NCBI GenBank assembly: GCA_930367215.1
Contig: OV884059.1
Location: 97,018,993-97,082,992 of the forward strand
Origin: Pollenia angustigena
Taxonomy: Eukaryota; Arthropoda; Insecta; Diptera; Polleniidae
DNA length: 64,000 nt
Reading direction: 5' to 3'
The notes under the pieces are model-generated. The model was not told where the DNA came from and did no database searches. It was given only the letters and a program-made list of their open reading frames with translations. Positions within the stretch are counted from its first letter, which is position 1, and each line of letters opens with the position of its first letter. A program made the translations under genes and the position numbers. Shown piece by piece: positions 44,235 to 55,630 of the stretch.

Positions 44235-46330
44235 CAGGGATTTCCATTTCTTTGCACAATTGTGCACACCAATACTAAAACACATTTTTATGCTCTTCAA
44301 TTCAGTCGTCGATGTGACTTCGACAAGTGTACATGTCTAGCGGATGCTATATTATTTTGTTTCAGCTTACACTCAAAAAATATTGTGCGGTCAAAAATGC
44401 TTTTGGTAAGATCCAATGCCTTGCGTGCAATTTTAATTTAGAGTTTAAATTTTAAGACTTTAATGTAGAATAATATAACATTTCATAAGTTTACATGCAA
44501 AGCAAAGAACTTTGTAAAATGGTAATTATTTGAGTTTTAAAAGCAATATTTCAGATAAAAATTCGTTAACCGATATATTATTAAGGAAAAAATATTGTAT
44601 TCTATTAATTTGTAATTTTCAAATAATATCTACATTGTTTTGCATTTAAGCTAACGATATGTGTTTTGTTTGTGAAAAAAATTCTTTGATGCCGGTAAAA
44701 GGGTCCCTTTTTCTTTCGTTAAAAAGGCGTACCTAAATGCAGAAATTATTAAGAAAAAAATAGCCACAAGAATTTGTTGGTACTTTGTGCTTGTAATAAT
44801 ATTTTTGTTTCTGTACCAATCGCGTCGGTGGGTTTTTTTTCGTTGAAAACACTTTTCTTAAGTAAGTAAAAATATTTAAAAAACAAGTTAATAAAGTCTT
44901 GTTCTCCTACAATTTATGTGTAATCCTATACAGATAAAAGCAAATGTGACAGCAGGTTCTAATTTTTTCCCAAATTAAAACTGGTGATTTTCCAATTTTC
45001 CAAAAACTTCACTTGTTTATAGAAATCTCGAAATCGACAAAAGATATGAATATGCCAAAATATTTGAAACACTTTTTTCAATAATTTCCAAGACAGGTTT
45101 CAAGATTTTGTAATTTTACAACCGCTATTAAGGTAGAAGTACATAACACGCGTTAGTGCGCGCGTGCTCTGTCGTCTCCTGTCAAAAAAAGTTAAGCTAG
45201 TGTGTTTTCATAGAACAAGCTACATGCAAAATATTTTGACGCGTTTGCGCCAGAAAGTTGGTTAACTTTGAACTTTTTAACGCGTTGTGTGTTTTTGACA
45301 AGTAATCAGCTGACAATAAAAATAATAATTTAACAAATTTGTGAATCATGAAAGAAAAACTTATTGAAGAGCTTAAAACACATACAATATTTATATAAAA
45401 AGAATAAATTTAATAAAATAACAAAATCTTAATAAACTTTCGAAACTGTTTTTAATGCACAAATAAGTAAACAAATAAAAACAGCAGACAGGAATGGCTT
45501 TTGTAACGCGTGTTGTGTAACTTGCAGTTTTTGACGCGCTAAAGTTTGAAAACCTTTTTCGTTGCGATGTAAGCAACTTCGAATTTGATATTCAATCAGA
45601 ACTAATCATTCTACGAAGCGAAGTAAATGTTCTAGACGAGAATAATATTGTAGAGTTCTGGAAAGATTTGTATGGCGAGTTCTATCCTGAAATGAAAAAA
45701 AATTCATTTAAGTGCCTCTCTTTATTTGGCACTACTTACCTATGCGAACAAATTTTTTCGGATTTAAAATTTATTTGTTCCAAGCAACGTATATTAAATT
45801 AAGTTCATCCCATTTGAAAATCATTCTGCTATTACAAACCTGCCATAAAAGTATAAATTTAGAAGATTTTATTTTATAAGTTGTATAACACAAGGGAACA
45901 AAATTAAACATTTTTTGTGTTGCTAGAAAATGTGTAGCAGTTCTTTACCAATTCAATATCGCTGATTTTAAAACTGTACTTTTTTCTATCAGCTGTGATT
46001 TGCGTGCAATATTTATTTTTTATGAATTTTTAAAACATAAAAATCTTAAATTTTTTTACAATGGTTTGATAACATATTTGAAACTGATTTAGAGTCAAAA
46101 AGCTTCTGAATAAAAAAAGTGCAGATTTAAAATCACCGACATTGAATTGGTAAAGAATTGCTACAAATATTTTATCAACACAAAAAATTTTTATCTTGTA
46201 CCTTTGTGTTATACAACTTATAAAATATATTACTAACATTTTATTTCGGCTGTAAATGAATGCATCCTCTCAGTTTTTTAACTCTCTGGTACTCACTAAT
46301 ACACAACCAAAAAATTTTTGGAAATGCCTG
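44235..46330 (+). mobile_element. hAT element, left copy of a giant inverted pair
   Basis: It starts CAGGGATTTCC (44235) and ends GGAAATGCCTG (46330), 2096 bp. It is nearly identical, in reverse complement, to 51835-57747 once the LINE in that copy is subtracted. Its own flanks do not match (ATTTAGAA on the left, GTCTAGAG on the right), but they match the flanks of the other copy crosswise. It carries the C-terminal end of a hAT transposase at 45563-45879 and a middle region rich in acgcg motifs (about 45150-45540) without coding. Confidence 0.92.
45563..45879 (+). pseudogene. hAT transposase C-terminal dimerisation region (left copy)
   Basis: The plus-strand frame reads ...VEFWKDLYGEFYPEMKKNSF, then KCLSLFGTTYLCEQIFSDLK and FICSKQRILN before a stop at 45800-45802. 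In hAT transposases the block with LSIFGTTYLCEQ.FS..K lies in the C-terminal dimerisation domain. After a frameshift at the stop the similarity continues to 45879 (HLKIILLLQTC...). No catalytic part is left upstream. The spacing and wording fit the insect/vertebrate group related to ZBED5 and SCAND3-like proteins, which is by eye only. Confidence 0.8.
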
Positions 46331-47280
46331 GTCTAGAGCTAGTGTTTTCAAACGTTATAAGCTTTACTACGAGCACATAATACCCTACCCACCTATCACT
46401 TAAATTAGAGTATAAATCCTGCAAAAAAGCGCTAATAATATGATAGCACTTTTACTTCAGCTTTTTTATGCTTAAATTTAATACCATAGACTGTTTAATT
46501 AAATTATAACAACTGAACCGAAAACTAATGTTTTGCTATACTAAATTATATTCAAAAATATTTAGCAAATGTTACTTTTACTTAGTGTTAAAATTATTTC
46601 TAAAAATGTCTGGGCCAAAAAATGTATAAAAAAATTTGAAAGATATTTTCTGGGATGATTTTATAACACGTGAATGATTTTTATTAAATAACAAGCGAAG
46701 ATTTTATCTAATGAAATGTGTGTTTTGTATATTTCTTCCTTTTTTAATATTTGCTGTTTTTATAAATTTTTGTTTTTTCGAACACTCGGCTTTTGTTATC
46801 CCCTGACAACTCAAGCGTAGATTCCTTAATAAATAGCTTAACACTCACATTCATATAGATATAGTATGTCGTGTTTGCATATGTGTGTATATATATATAC
46901 AAACAATAGACTTTTAAGACATGTGTTGCCTTAAATTCACATGGAAGTGAAAGCTGACAAACTTATTTAAACCGTAAAAAAACTAAGAAAAAAAAATCTA
47001 TAATAGTTATTCAAGCGTAATGAAAATCTTATAGATTTGTATATAAATTCTAGTTTTTTCTTTATCAAGATTTTTTGTGTTTTATAAAAAAAAAAACATT
47101 TCAAATATTTTCTCCTCAAAGCAACAGCCTTCAGAGTAAATTTTCATTATCTCAAAAGTTGTGCTGGTATAGATTTTTTTTCCAGTAGTATGTGTATCTA
47201 CATATGTAAATGTAGGTGTGCTATAATTTTTTTTCATTTTAGTTTTGACCATATTTGTCTGTTGCTGAAAGAACAATGAA

Positions 47281-47325
47281 GAGTTCTATATTCGGCTAAG
47301 CCGAATCATAAATGCCCTCCGCCAA
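47281..47325 (-). repeat. TATACCC-type repeat, 3' end fragment
   Basis: The reverse complement gives ggcggagggcatttatgattc with a ggcttagccgaat hairpin, the terminal block of this repeat family. Confidence 0.6.
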
Positions 47326-47854
47326 GAATTAGGTTTTTTTTTTTTGGAATGAATGGACTTTTTATGGGACGTGTGCTATCTTTGTAAACTCTTAAATAAA
47401 TATAATGGATATTTTTGGAAAGGGGGTTTTTATTGAAACTATGATTAATTATGAAAATATCAGCATTCAAAATGAAAGTGTAATTTTTGGTTTTAAAAAC
47501 TAGGCTCCGTGCAATAACTCCCAGGTGCAATAAGTCCCAAGAAAAAAATGAAATTAGAAATTAGAGTAATTTCACTATGAAATAGCTCCCAGGCCTCGCG
47601 ATTTTATTTAATTTTTTTGGAAGTTATTTAATTTTTAATTTTTATAATGAAATAAAATCCATAAATAAAAATAGTCCCCGAAATAATAAACGTAGAAGTT
47701 ATTTCATTTTATTTTGTTTTTCGGTGTTATTTCATTTTCAAATATTTGCAATTTCTTATAACTGCTAAACATTGTAAACGGTATTTATAACGGGATAGTT
47801 TAAACAGTTGCTACTCATACATTTGGAATATTTTGAAAAGGTAAAGGATGTATG

Positions 47855-48151
47855 TTAAAAACGTGAAAAGAGGGAGAGTGAAGAAGAAAATCCTTGCAAC
47901 CGGCTGAAGAATGGCTTTCCGACACGGGAACATGCGACATAGAGTTGACCGTGTGAACAACAGTCGTTTTCCAAATTTATGCCACAAACACTCAATGATT
48001 GCCCTTGGGATTTGTTGATTGTCATGGCGAATGCGAGTGGAATTGGAAATTGGATTCGTTTAAACTCGAATGGCATATCGGTTAGGATCATTGGAATTCT
48101 CGGAATGAGAACTTCCTCTCCTTTAAACTTTCCTTTTAGCACTCCATACAA
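47855..48151 (-). pseudogene. Helitron Pif1-type helicase, C-terminal fragment
   Basis: The minus-strand frame has LIPRIPMI, then MPFEFKRIQFPIPLAFAMTI, NKSQGQSL and SHGQLYVACSRVGKP. These are the last motifs of Pif1/RecD2-like helicases (motifs V and VI) in the wording typical of Helitron Rep-Hel proteins. The Walker motifs and the Rep domain are absent. After about 85 residues the sequence becomes unrelated. The plus-strand frame 47979-48206 is its shadow. An autonomous Helitron must have existed in this lineage, but none is in the window. Confidence 0.88.
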
Positions 48152-48331
48152 AATGTATGAGAAAATGAATTTTTTTTATAATTTTTTTTTTTCTGGAATA
48201 TTTTAGACAGCCATGTGTATTAACTTGGTGTGGTTTTTGTGATTTGGTAAAAATTTTAAAGTGCGATATATCAAATATTCTTCTGTAACTTTGTAATTTT
48301 TTTTTTACCGATTTGAATCCTATTGGCCACA

Positions 48332-50379
48332 AAATGTTCGTATTGAAATAAGCTGTCGTCGAAAGTGATTAAACTTAAAAAAATTGTATTGTTTAGGTTT
48401 TTAAAAAAATAAGGTGAAAAAAGCAAAACTGCACATAATCATTAAAATTTTTGTGAAATTTGAACTCTGGTCCAATTTAATTTAGTCATTTCTTTACCAA
48501 CGACACGTGGTTGTCTTAGTAATTTCATTATCTTTGAATAGAAATAAAGAAATAAAAAAAATGTTTTTAAAGATACTTTTATTAAAGTGACATCATCTTT
48601 TTTAAAAACCGCCAATAACGGTTATTTAGCTCGAAAACTGTTCTACTTTTGACTATTATGACTTAACATTCATATGCAGCGAACAATTTTCATAAAGATT
48701 AGGTGTCGGAATCATTTGGTCACGACTTTGTTGAAAATTTGTGACACAGTGTAATCAGTAATTATATCTCAAACTCAACCGAAGTTAAAGCAACATATAT
48801 TTTATTAAAGGTACATTTTGAAAACTTTAATCACATTTTGCCAAGTTCGTTTTTTTTTTAATATGACTATGTTGCAAGCGTTATGTTAAGAGCAAAGCTC
48901 AAAAAGAATTTATTTATTGATTTTAAAATTTTTTTGGAAGATTTTTTTGTGTATTTAAGAACTTTTTTATAATATGGAAATAAAAAAAATAAAAGATTGG
49001 GAGCCAGCCGATTTAGTAGTGGGTCATTTTACCGATTTAATTTTTGTATTAACCTATTTAATATCTCAAACTCTTTTTTAATAAAATTAAATTGATACCT
49101 CAATTTTTGGACACTCTTTTTATATATATTTTATGCAGGGTTGTTAGGTTTTTTTTTCTTCAAAAGTCGTCAAAGTTTAAACAAAATTCGTCAAAATCGT
49201 CACAAACATTTAAAAAAATCGTCAAATATTTAAATTTTACAAATAAGAGACAATTTATTGCATTGATTGGTTCAACATTTTCTATTAACTCGATCTATCT
49301 TAAATTGATTAATTTTTAGCCCTATCACTATTGTTTATTGTTTTTACTGTTAAAGGTACTCAACCAAGGGTTCCGCCAACAGTCTTTTTAACAGTCTTAC
49401 AAAACATAACTTCCAATTTTAGTTCCAAACTAATGCATTTACTTCTCTTTGCAATAATTTTTCTACACAATTTCTTATTAAGAACTAACTTCTTACCCCC
49501 AAACACGCAAGACCAAGATCATCTATGGTAAGTTATGGAGTAATTGGAACATTCTTTTATGGCACAATTTTTTATTTAAAAAAACTACATTAAAACAAAT
49601 CTCGTTAAAGTTAAAATCAATAAATTATTCCGGATATCATTGTTTTAAGAAACGAGATTGATAATTTTAGATAATAAACCTTGTGTATCACCATAAAACT
49701 AGACCGTGCAATTTCTTGTTATGAGGAATGAATTAATGACAATAGTTTCAGTCCTCCATAAATTTTATGCAAATTTTGGGTATTTTGCCGAGAAAATCTA
49801 TAAAATTTAGGATTTCGTTATGAAGCGCTTATTAAAGTGGGTATGCTAAATATTTTTTATATATTTGCTATATGAATAATAAAATGACGTTAGCTAAAAT
49901 GCACAAAGGCGTAAACTAAAAAAAAAAAAAAAAAATTATTTATGTTAACTGAAAAGACTTCTTAGGAATGTTTGTCCATTGCTCTTTTTCTACTTTTCCT
50001 ACTGTGCTCGATTATTCAAACACTGTTAAGAAAAACTAAAAACAAACTGGACCAAAATTATCTTTTTTTAGTCAATCAAAAGTAAAATTTTTTTTACACA
50101 GACGAATATAATTTGAATTAAGAGACGAATCAGCGTTTGTATATCGCTTAATTGCTGCAACATCATCACTACTAACAAAGTTGAATTTCACGTAAATGAC
50201 TTTAAAGTATTAATGAAAAAAGTAAATTTAATTCTTTCTTGAAGAGTTTAGTTCATAATATCTTCATAAAAAATATTTACAATATCTTAATAAGAATGTT
50301 TTGCAATGCATTTGTAATACTTAGTCAAACTTTCGTTTTTTGACTTATGACATTGTTGCAGCAAATGAAAGGTATTTAC
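48332..50379. other. No gene recognised
   Basis: AT-rich. About 49160-49230 has a loose 'tcgtcaaa' repetition. Confidence 0.5.
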
Positions 50380-50383
50380 TTAA

Positions 50384-51157
50384 CCCTAGACTACTATTGA
50401 TCGACGTTTCGAAGAGCATCCCTCCCTTTTAATTAATTTACTTTACAATGGGTTTGCCTAACAATCTAAAATTGTGTATGCTGCAAGTAGATGATTTACT
50501 TTTGCTGTGTGTAATTGTGTTTTTCAAACCGCGTTGCTGGAACATTGCTTTTATTGGTTTTGTACTCGTCGAATCGTCGAAGCTTAGTATTACCGTGACT
50601 TTTTCTCCAACGTTGTGAGCAAATATTGCAAATGTTGAAACTCCAAACAATAGTGGCAACAATGACCAGCTAAGGAGAAAATTCCAAAAAAAAAAAAAAA
50701 AACACAAATGAAGTGCGTGTAACTCATGCCCATATATAAATGCCGAACTTCAAACGAAAAATGTGATATATGCGAAAAAGCCATATGCAGAGACTACAAA
50801 GATAGGCTTTGTGACTCTTGCACAAAGTGTAATTTAAAAAAAAATTTTTTTTTTTTTAAAGCTAAAAATTTCATTTTTAAGCTTTTACTCTTTTTAAGTT
50901 TTTTAGTTTTGCTAACCTAATGAAAGATCCCAAAAAAATTTGCAATATAAAATGAATAAGTACAAAAATTAAATATTTCGTTTATCTAAAGGAATTAAAA
51001 TTTAATAATTTGTTTTCTATAGACTTGTAAGGTCATGATCAATAACATTTATTGAAAAGGTATGTTTGGTTTTAAGCCAAAGTTGTAGGCAAAAATACAT
51101 CATCGAATCGACTATCTTTAGTTGCAACGTACGTAAAATATGGTTAGTACTCTAGGG
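50384..51157 (+). mobile_element. piggyBac-like deletion derivative, 774 bp
   Basis: The ends CCCTAGACTACTA (left) and CCCTAGAGTACTA (right, reverse complement) are inverted repeats with one mismatch. They are flanked by TTAA at 50380-50383 and 51158-51161. Near the right end the plus strand encodes the Cys-rich end of a transposase. The remainder is AT-rich. Confidence 0.92.
50726..50845 (+). pseudogene. piggyBac transposase C-terminal Cys-rich domain
   Basis: The plus-strand frame reads YKCRTSNEKCDICEKAICRD and then CDSCTKC, matching the C-x2-C...C-x2-C layout of piggyBac C-terminal domains. It ends in a poly-Phe read-through of a T run. The catalytic region is deleted. An 89-codon minus-strand frame at 50438-50707 lies in the same element; I do not recognise it. 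Confidence 0.65.
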
Positions 51158-52280
51158 TTAATACATTCATAAATAAATGATTCCTAGTGTTACATATGAA
51201 ATGGTAAACTTTATATACTAATCGATGTGTTGAAAGGTGTAAAAAGAAAATAGCGAATGGAAGAGAAAGACAGAGAAAACAAAAACTCTGTTTCTTTAGT
51301 TTATGTGCGCATAAATGTTGTCTTTTCGTATGTTATTTGATTTTGTTGTTATTGTGATGATGTGAAATTCATCATTTCCGCCCAGTTGGAGACAAATGAA
51401 GAGTAATGAACGTAAAAAACAGGAAAAGCTGGTCCAGTTGTTGTTTTTCCAGAACAAAATGCCATCGAAACCATGTTTTTTTTGGAGAAAGGAGGTTTAA
51501 ATATGTACATATTCGAAAAATTTATTTCTGAATAGGGTTAAATAAAAACAAATTAAATCCTACAGTTTTTCTTCTTATATCATCTATGCTTGCAAGCAGC
51601 AGTTTTTATTAGATATATAATAACACTGGTCTACAAAATTTGGAAAAAAAAACTGCAGAACCGAAGCATGTTTTTTAAATAATTTGGGTGCTCTGAATTT
51701 GTATCTGGCACACAAATTGGGCTATCACGTCTTGTTCATTTTGTATCGCATGCTGGCAATACTGTAAAACAGTCAATACTGAAACTGCAATTTCATAATT
51801 ATTTATTTGACAGAAGCCCACATTCATTCTAAATCAGGCATTTCCAAAAATTTTTTGGTTGTGTATTAGTGAGTACCAGAGAGTTAAAAAACTGAGAGGA
51901 TGCATTCATTTACAGCCGAAATAAAATGTTAGTAATATATTTTATAAGTTTTACAAAGGTACAAGATAAAAATTTTTTGTGTTGATAAAATATTTGTAGC
52001 AATTCTTTACCAATTCAATGTCGGTGATTTTAAAACTGCACTTTTTTTATTCAGAAGCTTTTTGACTCTAAATCAGTTTCAAATATGTTATCAAACCGTT
52101 GTCAAAAAATTTAAGATTTTTATGTTTTAAAAATTCATAAAAAATAAATTTTGCACGCAAATCACAGCTGATAGAAAAAAGTACAGTTTTAAAATCAGCG
52201 ATATTGAATTGGTAAAGAACTGCTACACATTTTCTAGCAACACAAAAAATGTTTAATTTTGTTCCCTTGTGTTATACAAC

Positions 52281-52597
52281 TTATAAAATAAAATCTTCTA
52301 AATTTATACTTTTATGGCAGGTTTGTAATAGCAGAATGATTTTCAAATGGGATGAACTTAATTTAATATACGTTGCTTGGAACAAATAAATTTTAAATCC
52401 GAAAAAATTTGTTCGCATAGGTAAGTAGTGCCAAATAAAGAGAGGCACTTAAATTAATTTTTTTTCATTTCAGGATAGAACTCGCCATACAAATCTTTCC
52501 AGAACTCTACAATATTATTTTCGTCTAGAGCATTTACTTCGCTTCGTAGAATGATTAGTTCTGATTGAATATCAAATTCGAAGTTGCTTACATCGCA
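52281..52597 (-). pseudogene. hAT transposase C-terminal region (right copy)
   Basis: Mirror image of 45563-45879 with the same FWKDLYGEF, LFGTTYLCEQIFSDLK and stop/frameshift. The shared disabling mutation shows that the parent copy was already dead before the two copies separated, or that they have been homogenised by gene conversion. Confidence 0.8.
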
Positions 52598-52972
52598 ACG
52601 AAAAAGGTTTTCAAACTTTAGCGCGTCAAAAACTGCAAGTTACACAACACGCGTTACAAAAGCCATTCCTGTCTGCTGTTTTTATTTGTTTACTTATTTG
52701 TGCATTAAAAACAGTTTCGAAAGTTTATCAAGATTTTGTTATTTTATTAAATTTATTCTTTTTATATAAATATTGTATGTGTTTTAAGCTCTTCAATAAG
52801 TTTTTCTTTCATTTTTTTTTTTTTTTTTCTCATTATTTATTTATTGAATCTTCATATATTAAATATGAACTAACAATAATTAATCAAATCTTAACCTAAT
52901 ACGTTATTTTTTGTCCTGCCAGTGCCAGACAAAAATTTTCTTCATCGCGGGTTCTGTTCACTTTTATAGTGT

Positions 52973-55630
52973 TTATCGCTCATCTAATTGGATAAGTGCT
53001 GCAGTGTCTCTTCTTCTTAAGCGAGTGTGGCCGCTATCATTTAAAATATTTCGTGCTAGTGGGTTTGGGTGCGATTCGAGCCTTTTTAAGTATTTTACTG
53101 CATATTTCGTAATCATAGTTTTAACTAATGGAACATTAAGATCCTTGTGAATATTTGAGTTTTTAACATACCAAGGGGCAGCTGTGATTATTCGAAGTAG
53201 TTTATTTTGGCGCCTTTGAATTTTTTCGATATTAGAGGCCGAGGCAGTGCCCCATAACTGAATACCATAGCACCAGATTGGCTTTAAGATGGAGTTGTAA
53301 AGAAGAAGTTTGCAGTCGAGACTAAGGACAGAGTTTCTTCCAATAAGCCAATGAATTTGGATGGCTTTTAGTTTCATTTGAGTTAATTTTGCCTCTATAT
53401 GGCTTTTCCACGTTAAACGGCGATCTAGATGAATACCGAGGTATTTTACATGCGAATTTTGAGGTATTATTTGATTATTGATTTTAATAGGGGGGCATGA
53501 TTCCCGACGCAAGGTGAATGTTATATGTACGCATTTTTGCTCATTGACCTCTATCCTCCATTGCTTTAACCATAGTTCGAGTTGAAATATATGATCCTGT
53601 AGGTATCGAGATGCTTCTTGACGGTTTTCGTGCACGCTCAAAAAAGCTGTATCATCAGCAAATGTTGAAGTTTGTGTGTAGTTGTTTGTTGGCATGTCCG
53701 AGGTATATATTAAGTATAAAAGTGGGCCCAGGATGCTTCCCTGAGGGACTCCAGCGTCAATTTGCTGAGGAGAGCTTAAATAATCACCTTCTTTAATAAT
53801 AAATTTTCGACCGACTAAGTAGCTTTCTAACAGCTTGTGTGTGTTTACTGGTAAGTTGAGCTTCAATTTATGTAATAAGCCTTCATGCCAGACTTTATCA
53901 AAAGCTTGAGAAACATCGATGAAGAGAGCGGAGCAATATTTTTTTTCTTCAAAGGCTTTTCTTATTGCGTTTACTATACGATGGGTTTGCTCAATTGTGC
54001 TGTGTTCTCTTCTAAAGCCGAATTGGTGGTTAGGAATACATCTATTTTCATTTAAAATTGGGGTTAATTTTGACGCTAACAGCTTCTCAAACAGCTTTGA
54101 TATATTAGAAAGTAAGCTTATAGGCCTATATGACTCAACTTTTGTGTGATCCTTTCCAGGTTTAGGTATCATGGTGACTAAGGAGACCTTCCACTTTTGA
54201 GGATAGTATTCAAGGCGTAAAATAGCATTAAAAATTAAAAGAATAATTTTCTTTGCTATGCTGGGTAGCTCCAAAAGCATTTTGTTGCTGATCTTATCAA
54301 AACCAGGAGCCTTCTTGGGGTTTAAATCACAAATAGCCTTTTCGATTTCTCTTATCTCAAATCTTAGCGGAACAGCTGCTCTAGCAGCAACAGGTGGTAA
54401 CTCGACCGCAATATCGTGAGATATATTTGGGGTAAATACGTTTTTTAAATGATTGACATACAGATTTCCTTTTTCAACATCATTTCTTGCCCAACTTCCA
54501 TTCAAGTTTCTTAATGGTGGTTTAGAGACAACTGGCCTTTTGAGATTTCTAGCTGCGCGCCATAATGAGTAGTTTGATTGTGGGGTTGCATCAAGTTCCT
54601 CAAGATATTTTTCCAGAGAAGCCGTTTTCTTAGTCTGCAGTAACTTTCTAAGTCTTTTTGTACACTCTTTAAGTAAGTTCTTAAGTTGAGGGGATCTGTG
54701 CAATTGCCAATCTCTTCGAGCCCTCCTTTTTTCAGACAAAAGATGCTCGACATCTGTGGAATATATTTTAATAGTTTTTGTTTTTTTGGGGACAATATTG
54801 GAATGTTGAACAGCTAGTTTCAGAAAACTGTCAAAATTGTCAATGGAGCGATCTACATAATCCGGTGTACTGAGCGGAATATTTTCTGTGCAATGGGTAC
54901 TGATATATTTTTTATATTTTAACCAATTAATTTGCGTAGCTGTCGTCGGAGGTACAATTCTATTGGGGTTCATTATAGTAACAATTGTAGGTGTGTGGTC
55001 GGAAGATAAATCTAGGGAGGCTTCAACATGAATCGTTTCTATGGGAATGTTTTTAACCACGCCGAAATCGATGACATCTGGAATTTTTTGATGATCAGTG
55101 GGCCAATATGTTGGTTGTCCGCTCGCTACCACATTTAAATCCATTTTAGAAATTGTGTTAAATAAAACACGACCCTTTGGTGTTATAAGTCGCGACCCCC
55201 AGAAGGTATGTTTAGCGTTATAATCGCCAGCGGCTAGGAAACACGGTCCTAATGATTTAAAATATTTATAATATTGGTCCTCCGATATTGAAAATCTAGG
55301 CGGGGAGTATAACGATGAAATTACTAGGTTTCTATTTAATTCCTCAACGCAAATGTTCGTTGCTTGGAGATAATCTTCACGATGATCACACATTAGGTAG
55401 TGTTTCACTCGGGTTTTTATTAAAATGGCAGAACCTCCACAAGCTCTATCTCGAGGGTCCTTGGTATCATATAGTATATAACCATTTATTTTAAACGTAT
55501 TTCTTGAGGTCAAATGAGTTTCAGAAATCATCATGACATCAATTTGTTTATTTTTAAGAAAGTATTCTAATTCATTTTTATGTTGGCGGATGCCGTTTGC
55601 GTTCCAAAAACAAATTTTTAAACAGTTCAT
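52973..55630 (-). CDS. Jockey-type LINE ORF2: endonuclease and reverse transcriptase
   Basis: 885 codons, full length for the clade. Residues 1-225 form an APE-type endonuclease: CFWNANG near 8, ISETHLTS near 35, AAGDYNAKHTFWGS near 133 and SSDHTPTIV near 209 carry the expected Asn, Glu, Asp and His. The reverse transcriptase follows at about 440-720: YRPISLLSNISKLFEKL near 500, ALFIDVSQAFDKVWHEGLL near 570, DAGVPQGSILGPLLYLIYTS near 625, and the catalytic FADD near 656 (Phe instead of the commoner Tyr, normal in Jockey). A thumb and C-terminal region with VKYLGIHLDRRLTWKSHI follow. The start Met overlaps the ORF1 stop, pointing to termination-reinitiation. No stop or frameshift. It could supply enzyme in trans if transcribed, but this copy lacks the Jockey 5' end and internal promoter. 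Confidence 0.96.
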   Translation of the reverse strand: MNCLKICFWNANGIRQHKNELEYFLKNKQIDVMMISETHLTSRNTFKINGYILYDTKDPRDRACGGSAILIKTRVKHYLMCDHREDYLQATNICVEELNRNLVISSLYSPPRFSISEDQYYKYFKSLGPCFLAAGDYNAKHTFWGSRLITPKGRVLFNTISKMDLNVVASGQPTYWPTDHQKIPDVIDFGVVKNIPIETIHVEASLDLSSDHTPTIVTIMNPNRIVPPTTATQINWLKYKKYISTHCTENIPLSTPDYVDRSIDNFDSFLKLAVQHSNIVPKKTKTIKIYSTDVEHLLSEKRRARRDWQLHRSPQLKNLLKECTKRLRKLLQTKKTASLEKYLEELDATPQSNYSLWRAARNLKRPVVSKPPLRNLNGSWARNDVEKGNLYVNHLKNVFTPNISHDIAVELPPVAARAAVPLRFEIREIEKAICDLNPKKAPGFDKISNKMLLELPSIAKKIILLIFNAILRLEYYPQKWKVSLVTMIPKPGKDHTKVESYRPISLLSNISKLFEKLLASKLTPILNENRCIPNHQFGFRREHSTIEQTHRIVNAIRKAFEEKKYCSALFIDVSQAFDKVWHEGLLHKLKLNLPVNTHKLLESYLVGRKFIIKEGDYLSSPQQIDAGVPQGSILGPLLYLIYTSDMPTNNYTQTSTFADDTAFLSVHENRQEASRYLQDHIFQLELWLKQWRIEVNEQKCVHITFTLRRESCPPIKINNQIIPQNSHVKYLGIHLDRRLTWKSHIEAKLTQMKLKAIQIHWLIGRNSVLSLDCKLLLYNSILKPIWCYGIQLWGTASASNIEKIQRRQNKLLRIITAAPWYVKNSNIHKDLNVPLVKTMITKYAVKYLKRLESHPNPLARNILNDSGHTRLRRRDTAALIQLDER

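Larger units (their letters stand above)
46331..51834. other. 5.5-kb segment between inverted hAT copies, probably inverted
   Basis: Bounded by GTCTAGAG (46331-46338) and TTCTAAAT (51827-51834), which are the reverse complements of the outer flanks of the right and left hAT copies. It contains a TATACCC-repeat end (47281-47325), a Helitron-type helicase fragment (47855-48151) and a piggyBac derivative (50384-51157). Otherwise it is AT-rich DNA with no gene. An unpaired hAT-like start CAGGGTTGTT lies at 49136. Confidence 0.85.

Noticed and set aside
44139..44441. 100-codon plus-strand frame
   Set aside because: It spans the end of a MITE, a target duplication and the start of the hAT element, so it cannot be a gene.
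45129..45556. Separate insertion with acgcg motifs inside the hAT element
   Set aside because: Both hAT copies carry it, but end similarity is weak and no duplication is visible; it may simply be hAT interior.
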